A DNA stretch of 64,000 nt, from contig CP137321.1 in the NCBI GenBank assembly GCA_033182465.1, positions 1,240,001 to 1,304,000 of the forward strand. The letters are read 5' to 3'. Within the stretch, counting starts at the first letter, position 1; the number at the start of each line of letters is the position of its first letter. The DNA comes from Sanghuangporus weigelae (lineage: Eukaryota; Basidiomycota; Agaricomycetes; Hymenochaetales; Hymenochaetaceae). Below the pieces are notes generated by a model, which worked only from the letters and a program-made list of their open reading frames with translations, did no database searches and had not been told where the DNA came from. The translations under genes were made by a program, and so were the position numbers. Shown piece after piece: positions 58,065-64,000 of this stretch.

Positions 58065-59419
58065 TTACAGAATTTCTTTCAAGACTTCAATTATTTTGTC
58101 TCCTATCTCGTTCGTCCCGCTCTCCCCACCAAGGTCCTTTGTCCTCAAGCCCAATCCGCCACTTCCCTTATCATCTAGCACGCGACCCACAGCAGCCTCG
58201 ATAGCTTGTGCTTGCTTCTCCAGCCCAAGCGAATACCGCAGCAGCATTGCCGCGCTAAGAATAGTACCTATCGGATTGGCGATGCCCTGGCCCGCGATAT
58301 CCGGTGCCGACCCATGGATTGGTTCGTACAAGCCAGCCGGCGGTTTCTCTCCAGGCGCAAGCTCAGTCTTGGGGGCTCCAGCCAGGGATGCAGACGGCAG
58401 AAGACCCAAAGAACCGACAAGCACACTAGTTTCGTCGGAAAGACTGCCAGAAAACCATTAGCTCAAGTATAAATTGCTGCTCCAAAAGCATTACTCACAT
58501 GTCTCCGAACATGTTCTCCGTTAGCAAGACACCATTCAGCTTTTTCGGATTCGCGACAATGATCATCGCAGCGGAATCGACAAGCTGGTGTTCTAACTTC
58601 AGTTGTGGGAATTCTTCGCTCAGCGTCTCTGTGACCACTTTCCTCCACAGGCGAGAACTTGCAAGAACATTCGCCTTGTCGATCGATACGATTTTATGAG
58701 GAGGGTTAGCTGCGAGAGCAATCTTCGCTGCTACGCGTGTAATGCGTTTCACTTCTTCGACGCTATAGATCATGGTGTCCCAGGCCGTGTCTGACTTGGG
58801 CTCTACACCCTGTTCTTTTCGCTCCCCGAAGTATAATCCACCGACCAGCTCTCGGACTACAATTAGATTCGTTCCCGCGGCAATCTCGGGCTTCAACGGA
58901 GAGCTCTCTACTAAAGACTTGGAAACGAACGAGGCGGGACGAATATTTGCGTAGAGATCCAGACTTTTGCGGAGCGTAAGCAGTCCGACCTCCGGACGGA
59001 CTGGACTCGTTGCCCATTTGGGTCCTCCAACAGCGCCTACGAGTTCGATTGAATACATTGCATGTACTCAAAATCTAAATGAATTAAATACCCAGAAGAA
59101 TTGCATCTGCGTCCTTACAAGCCTTCAGAGTAGAGTCGGGTAGATTTTGACCGGTTGCATCGATGGCTGCACCACCGATGTCATGGAACGCGAGCATGAG
59201 CTGAATATCTGGCGAAGCTTCACTAATTGTGTTTAAGACCCGCACAGCTTGCTGAACAACTTCAGGACCTAAAGAAGGAGAGTTAGATCAACATTTTCTT
59301 GTACGCTGTAATACACACCGATGCCATCGCCTGGCAGCACAACAATGTTGAATCTGACACCTTGTCTCAGACAACTTCAATAAATAGCAAAATGATTTTG
59401 CTTACGATTTCTTAGCCAT
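58065..59419 (-). CDS. LEU2: 3-isopropylmalate dehydrogenase
   Basis: Five exons on the minus strand: 59406-59419 (14 nt), 59319-59365, 59092-59268, 58499-59036, 58065-58443; 384 residues. Typical elements are [95 protein letters not shown] and [23 protein letters not shown]. The enzyme oxidatively decarboxylates 3-isopropylmalate to 2-oxoisocaproate in leucine synthesis with NAD. The first exon encodes only MAKK and part of a Ser; the acceptor at 59366-59367 was picked because the next AG puts the frame wrong. It is divergent from NOB1. Confidence 0.97.
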
Positions 59420-59685
59420 CTCGAGCTATCTCGCAGGCCTAGTGAGAGTACGGAGGATAAGGATAAGGAGAGGGCGAAGGAGCGGATGCTCAAATCTAAC
59501 TGTATGTATGTATGTATGCATTTCTTCCGAACTTCGGATTCACAACCCCGACGAAACAGAAAAAGACGCTGCACCCAGAAAAGAACAGATTTTCACACGC
59601 ATGCTAAAATAAGATCATAACTCAACTTACAATTGCAAGTTCTCCAACTTACAAGTCGCACCTCCCTTGCCCTCGCTTCATAGTC
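59420..59685. promoter_or_regulatory. Divergent promoter between LEU2 and NOB1
   Basis: 266 bp between start codons. It has a (TGTA)n repeat at 59501-59518 and a CCG-N5-CGG palindrome (CCGAACTTCGG, 59527-59537), the layout of a Zn2Cys6-type site. The classic Leu3 site is CCG-N4-CGG, so the match to Leu3 is not exact. Confidence 0.5.
59501..59518. repeat. TGTA tetranucleotide microsatellite
   Basis: Four and a half TGTA units in the LEU2-NOB1 intergenic region. Confidence 0.85.
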
Positions 59686-61326
59686 ATGGGTTCGGAACCG
59701 GCATGCAAGAACCTTGTCCTCGATGCTGGTCCCTTGCTATCTCTTTCTCCGCTACGAGGTCTTGCAGAACGATACTTAACCGTCCCTCAAGTCCTCAACG
59801 AACTCAAAGACAAGAACGCACGAGAGCACTTTGAAAGACTCGGGCTGCTGGCTGGTGTTAAAATAGAGGTGCGGGAACCAGACGCAGCCTCACTCTCTCA
59901 AGGTACGGAGTCTTTCTAGTCTTTTAATACCACAACTCAGCGAAGTCTGTGACTAGTTATACAGTTTGCGAAGAAGACAGGAGATTATTCAGTGCTTTCG
60001 CACGCAGACTTGTGCGTTCTCGCCTTGACGCTCGCATTGGATAACCAGGAGAAGGTTCAGCAGGAGAAGAAGTCGGAAGAGCACCCACCAGATGAAGCAG
60101 AACGTGGTGAACTCGTTGAACCATCGAATATTCAAGATACCCCTGAAGACAGTGCGGAGCATGAGCTTGGGCCGATTCCAGCAGAAGAGCAGAAAGATGG
60201 ATCAATACCGATGGAAGATGGATCTCAAGAAATCTCTCTAGAAGAACCTCTACCGTCATCTTCTGGATATGATCAATCTGAAGAGGATGATGCTGGACGA
60301 GAGCCTCTTGATGTCGTTCTCGAACCTATCACAGATGCAAAAGACACATCCACATCTGAGGTACAGAAACATGCGAACAGTTCTCCTCACGTAAAACCTA
60401 CCGACGGCACACCGCTCTTCGATGATCCACCGGACGAAGACGACGGGGAAGGCGAATGGATCACACCTGACAACGTCGAAATGTACAAGTCGCGTGCACT
60501 TGAACTATTTCCATCTCCTGATCGTTCAGATGTTTTCACAACGGTTTCTGGGAAGAAAGGCCGAGGGAAAGGCCGGAGGAAACATCAAAGTGAGATGAAC
60601 ACCGGATCACTGGAGCAAATTGCTGTTGGTTGCATGACGGCGGATTTTGCAATGCAGAACGTCTTGCTTCAGATGAATCTGAATCTGGTTGGAATCGAGG
60701 GGAAACGGATTGATAAAGTGAAGACTTGGGTGCTCAGATGTCATGCTTGTTTCAAGTGAGTGCAAAAGCTTGTTCCTCCGAAATAATTCTTAGACTCAAA
60801 GATATATTTAAGAATTTGCAAAGATTCTTCAAAAAAGTTCTGCCCGTCTTGCGGCAATCCGTCGCTTCTACGAACTTCTGTCACTGTAAAGTCTCCGACT
60901 GCCGACGAATCATCACCAGCGTTGGAAGTGCACCTCAAGAAGAATTTCCAATACCGCACGAGGGGTACAAAGTATTCTATCCCTGCTCCGAAATCCGGTT
61001 CTGCGAAGAAAGGATCCGGCGAAGGCCTCATCTTACGCGAAGACCAGACGGAGTATATGCGCGCAAAGAAACGTGAAGAAGGACGTCATCAGCGAGAGGA
61101 AAAGAGGATCGTCCAGCAATCATTAACAGCTGCCAAGGGAGGCGAGTCCACGGGAATCAAGTTGGGGAACTGGATGGATCCAGATTGGGTACCAGAGATG
61201 CTCAGTGTTGGAATTGGTGGCAAGGGCAGGCGGGCTCCTGATGGACGGGCACCTGTTGGGTCTGATGGAATGCCCGTTATCGGTTACGGTAGAAAGAACC
61301 CCAACGAACGTAGACGCAAGAGGTGA
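59686..61326 (+). CDS. NOB1: Pre-18S rRNA endonuclease Nob1 (PIN domain)
   Basis: Three exons: 59686-59902, 59957-60755, 60813-61326; 509 residues. The PIN domain begins with LVLDAGPLLSLSPLRGL (first catalytic Asp) and continues after the intron with VIQFAKKTGDYSVLSHADL, holding a further conserved Asp. An acidic insertion of about 150 residues splits PIN from the rest. A zinc ribbon follows (RCHACFK and KFCPSCGN; four cysteines) and a basic C-terminus with GRKNPNERRRKR. Nob1 cuts 20S pre-rRNA at site D to give mature 18S rRNA in cytosolic pre-40S particles. The acceptor at 59955-59956 is chosen because it gives VIQFAKKTGD; the later CAG would break the frame. Confidence 0.95.
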
Positions 61327-61477
61327 AGATGAGGTTGTTTGTTTACATCACAACATTTTAGACATTATTCCATCAGTCACTTGCTGTTGGACAATACAGC
61401 CGTCATCAGTCTTCATGTGTTCTATTATGACAATATAGAAAAGCAATTCTGCTATATAGACAAAAGAAAGCGGAAGC

Positions 61478-62185
61478 CTATGCTAAGCTTCTCTGCATGA
61501 ATCTCCTCTTCTGGAATGCTAGCCACCACTTGCTCGGCTTGCCTGTGCCATCAGCGTACAGACGTTCAACGAGCCTCGCGGCAAGCTCCTGGCGCACTTG
61601 TGTAAGATATCCGCGAAGGTACTCTACATGCCAAGTTTGAAGGAGCTCATAGGACTGATTAACTTAAGACGCACCAGCATCTGCCCTACTTGCAGGAGGC
61701 GCATAGTGCGCATTCAGTGGGAAGCTAGCATCACCAGGAATGGCAAAGTTATCCACAGCAAGCGTGTTCAGCAATTTGTTTGCTTCGATTTGCGGGGGAG
61801 GTATGCGCGCCGATCCGATTTTGGCGAGACAGTCTGAGACGAAGAGGATGAGGACTATTAAGAGACGGTCGGCGGGACCTTTTATCTCGAAGTTCCGGAA
61901 GAGACAGTTAGCACGGAAGAGATCGAGCGTCTCATCGATGATATCCGCCTCGTTTGCATCGGCTGCATGAATACAGGAAAAGTTAGGAGGCCGATCTGAA
62001 TGCAGGAGGTAGACTGAATACCTAGAGGGGCAGGACCACGGATTTTGGTTCTGATGGGTAGGATGGACATGTTACCGACCTGGCGGACATCAGGCAGCTC
62101 ATTGAACGACGAGTGATAGGCCTAGTAAAAACATTAGTCAACGTTGCTATTCAAGCAATTTATTGAAATGCTCCCTTACTGGCAT
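61478..62185 (-). CDS. ARC18: Arp2/3 complex subunit ARPC3 (p21/Arc18)
   Basis: Four exons on the minus strand: 62180-62185 (6 nt, ATG CCA), 62022-62121, 61675-61962, 61478-61623; 179 residues, the same size as human ARPC3 (178). The start MPAYHSSFNELPDVRQVGNM, then LPIRTKIRGPAP, IIDETLDLFRANCLF, NFAIPGDASFPLNAHYAPPA and GKPSKWWLAFQKRRFM match the family throughout. The Arp2/3 complex nucleates branched actin at endocytic sites. The first exon contains only the start codon and Pro; both its junctions are standard GT-AG. It is tail-to-tail with NOB1 and divergent from YVC1. Confidence 0.96.
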
Positions 62186-62442
62186 GATAGAGACTCTCTT
62201 CAAGTTCAAGTTACTTTTGAGCAGGACCGACCGCAGCCCTCGTCTCGCTAAGGCTAGGCTAGGAAATGAAGTCACGTGTTACGAACGCGTCGCGTGTTTT
62301 AGTTCCTGATGTCGGGTGCCGGTAGGTCGGTTGAGCAAAAAGCAGGAACCGATGACGTCCGAATTTAGCGGTGCGTCCTTTTCTCTCTCGCCACTTTCTA
62401 TATCTTTCCTACCCTACGTAGTCTCAAGCATCCCCCCTCAAC
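62186..62442. promoter_or_regulatory. Divergent promoter between ARC18 and YVC1, with an E-box
   Basis: 257 bp between start codons. GTCACGTG (62271-62278) contains a CACGTG E-box about 170 bp upstream of the YVC1 ATG. A pyrimidine-rich stretch lies at 62380-62440. Confidence 0.55.
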
Positions 62443-63970
62443 ATGGATGCGAATGGCGCTGATGAGAACGCGTCTCTCATCTCAAACAGGTCTTGTCATG
62501 CCTCTCCAGACACTGTCACCAGTGAGTATCCTTTATCGTGGCGTTCAGAGCTTTCCAATTTATATGGCCCATATCGTAGAGCTGGTGAAGCGTCTTCGCG
62601 CGCTTACTCTGAGGCTGATACCGGTAGAGGTTGAGATAAAGGAGCTTGTGTCGCCAACCAGCAGGGTTATTTCGCCACATGTCATACAAACCTATGAACA
62701 ATCTGCTGGGGACTTTCAAGAAGCTGTATGTCCCCCCCTTGTGTTTCTTACGTGAAAATTTGTGTTACTCATAAGAAAGCTCTCAGCTTCCTTACTGCCT
62801 GCTTCTGGCGCGACAGTCCTTCATGTGGGATGCGAACCATAATGCTGCAGACTATGATGAATTCTATGGCAGAGGTCGGTTCCGAATAACGCATACGTAA
62901 TGCTATGCTCATAATGTATGTGCAGCCATTACTTGCGAGGTGATTGCAAGGCGCATCGTGCACAGGCTATCTCCAGAGCGCCTTACAACTGTTATGTCGA
63001 AGCGGTACCGGCATCTCGAGTGGGACGGAGATCAGAGCGAACTTCAAAGTGCTTTGGAACTAGCTATTGACACTCATTGGTCAGTGGTAGACTTATAATG
63101 TTGTAATTGCACCCTCTGATCTTTTCTTAGTACCATTTTCCTTTCTTCGACCGAGGCGCAGCACGGTAAGGAGTATTTACCTTCACCTACCACGATTTAC
63201 TGAATGTGTTTTTTTTTAGTTGTTAATTGTCTATGGAGAGGAGATTGGGTGCAAAAAAACAATAAACACCATGATATCGACTGTTTGTGATCAAGCATAT
63301 CTGTCATTCTTATTCTCATTGACGTTACGAATCGAAGATGTTCCATTTGAAGAGTCACGCGAGAAGCATTTTCGGGACCACCTTGATCCATCCCGTATAT
63401 CTGTACCACGGTATGGATCTCCGGGTCTTATTTGCGAAACCTACCTTATCTTTTCAAAGCTATCAGAACTTTTTCCGTCAATCGATTTGGCTTGTATTCC
63501 TTATCGTTTACTCTCAAGCAGGTCTGTACATTTGCTATCCTCTTGATCACTATTACTCAAATAAGCTTAGTGCGACAACCTCTTGAACGCTTAAATAGTG
63601 CGCATCAAGGTTTGGACGGTTGGGAGATGGTCCTCTATGTTTTCTCTCTATCATTCGCAACGGAAGGTAGGCTTATGCATTATATCCTGAATAAATTCTG
63701 ATGGTTTATTGTAGATATGTACAAGGCAAAGTTTTCTCCTGCTATGCTACAACTCTGCCCTGACCGACCATAGCTATATAAAATTCTTCGCTTTGTTACA
63801 TGGCGCGCATTTGGATTCTGGAGCGTGGTCTCTTTACTCACGGACGCTTTACTGACGACTGCCTTCGTTCTACGAATTGTTGGGATCTATCTTCCAGACA
63901 GTGATGGTAGATCGGACCTCTACCATTACCGTAGCTTCCAGGTGCTGTCTCATGTCGCACCGTTCATCTG
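62443..63970 (+). CDS. YVC1: Vacuolar TRP-like cation channel Yvc1 (3' part outside window)
   Basis: Eleven visible exons: 62443-62521, 62580-62725, 62787-62874, 62926-63079, 63131-63165, 63220-63282, 63338-63410, 63460-63521, 63571-63666, 63715-63725 (11 nt), 63774-63970; about 334 codons, then a donor at 63971 and the window end. The N-terminal cytosolic region has KLVKRLRALTLRLIPVEV, LPYCLLLARQSFMWDANHN, EVIARRIVHRL and CTIFLSSTEAQHVVN, all typical of fungal Yvc1. Membrane segment 1 (WLVFLIVYSQAV) and others (VLYVFSLSFATED, VTWRAFGFWSVVSLLTDALL) follow. The pore region is missing. Yvc1 releases Ca2+ from the vacuole. The intron after the 11-nt exon (63726-63773) starts with GC. Confidence 0.93.
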
Positions 63971-64000
63971 GTATAATCTCCCATCATATACGTAAACTAA

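Noticed and set aside
1-64000. Transposable elements, CRISPR arrays or prophage
   Set aside because: No transposase, reverse transcriptase, long terminal repeat, direct-repeat array or viral gene was recognised.

Overview
The window is nuclear DNA from a filamentous basidiomycete, most likely an agaricomycete. The evidence is compact gene spacing, about 150 modelled spliceosomal introns mostly 45-65 bp long, a Zn2Cys6 regulator, a fungal RGS/DEP protein, Bem1, Mrc1, an agaricomycete-style orphan 7TM receptor and a Yvc1-type vacuolar channel. Species cannot be told from the sequence. I joined 26 protein-coding genes by following reading frame, splice signals and family conservation. Two are cut by the window edges (the RGS protein at the left, YVC1 at the right). 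I found no rRNA, tRNA, transposon or CRISPR array.

Layout. 0-10.3 kb: 3' end of an RGS protein; a MAPR-type cytochrome b5-like membrane protein; a small unrecognised gene on the minus strand; a 1.8 kb gene-free stretch; the nucleoporin NUP120/160 with 10 exons. 10.6-21.2 kb: a Zn2Cys6 transcription factor, divergent from the co-chaperone STI1 (which has a heat-shock element); an aldo-keto reductase; a head-to-head pair of respiratory-chain genes (NDUFA4-like and NDUFA12); L-2-hydroxyglutarate dehydrogenase. 21.4-29.6 kb: a 17-exon MFS transporter; the Hsp90 co-chaperone CNS1; an orphan seven-transmembrane receptor; mitochondrial ribosomal protein bL12m. 29.8-43.6 kb: CCR4-NOT subunit NOT3, divergent from the polarity scaffold BEM1; a Ras exchange factor carrying a degenerate Ras-like domain; a CASTOR-like ACT-domain protein. 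45.4-52.2 kb: glycogen branching enzyme; a Pho80-type cyclin; a membrane-anchored short-chain dehydrogenase. 52.3-64 kb: MRC1/claspin; an unresolved 1.1 kb stretch; LEU2, divergent from NOB1; ARC18 (Arp2/3), divergent from the truncated YVC1.

The genes are ordinary housekeeping and signalling genes and do not form one pathway cluster. Two loose themes are visible. Respiratory and mitochondrial genes sit together at 18-21 kb. Polarity and nutrient-signalling parts (Bem1, Ras GEF, CASTOR-like sensor, Pho80-type cyclin) lie between 33 and 50 kb. Many genes are head-to-head with short shared promoters (134-390 bp). The most unusual signals are at the RNA-processing level: five GC-AG introns supported by protein conservation, and a series of very small exons (6, 9, 11, 14, 16 and 18 nt). 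All intron-exon models are manual and need RNA evidence.
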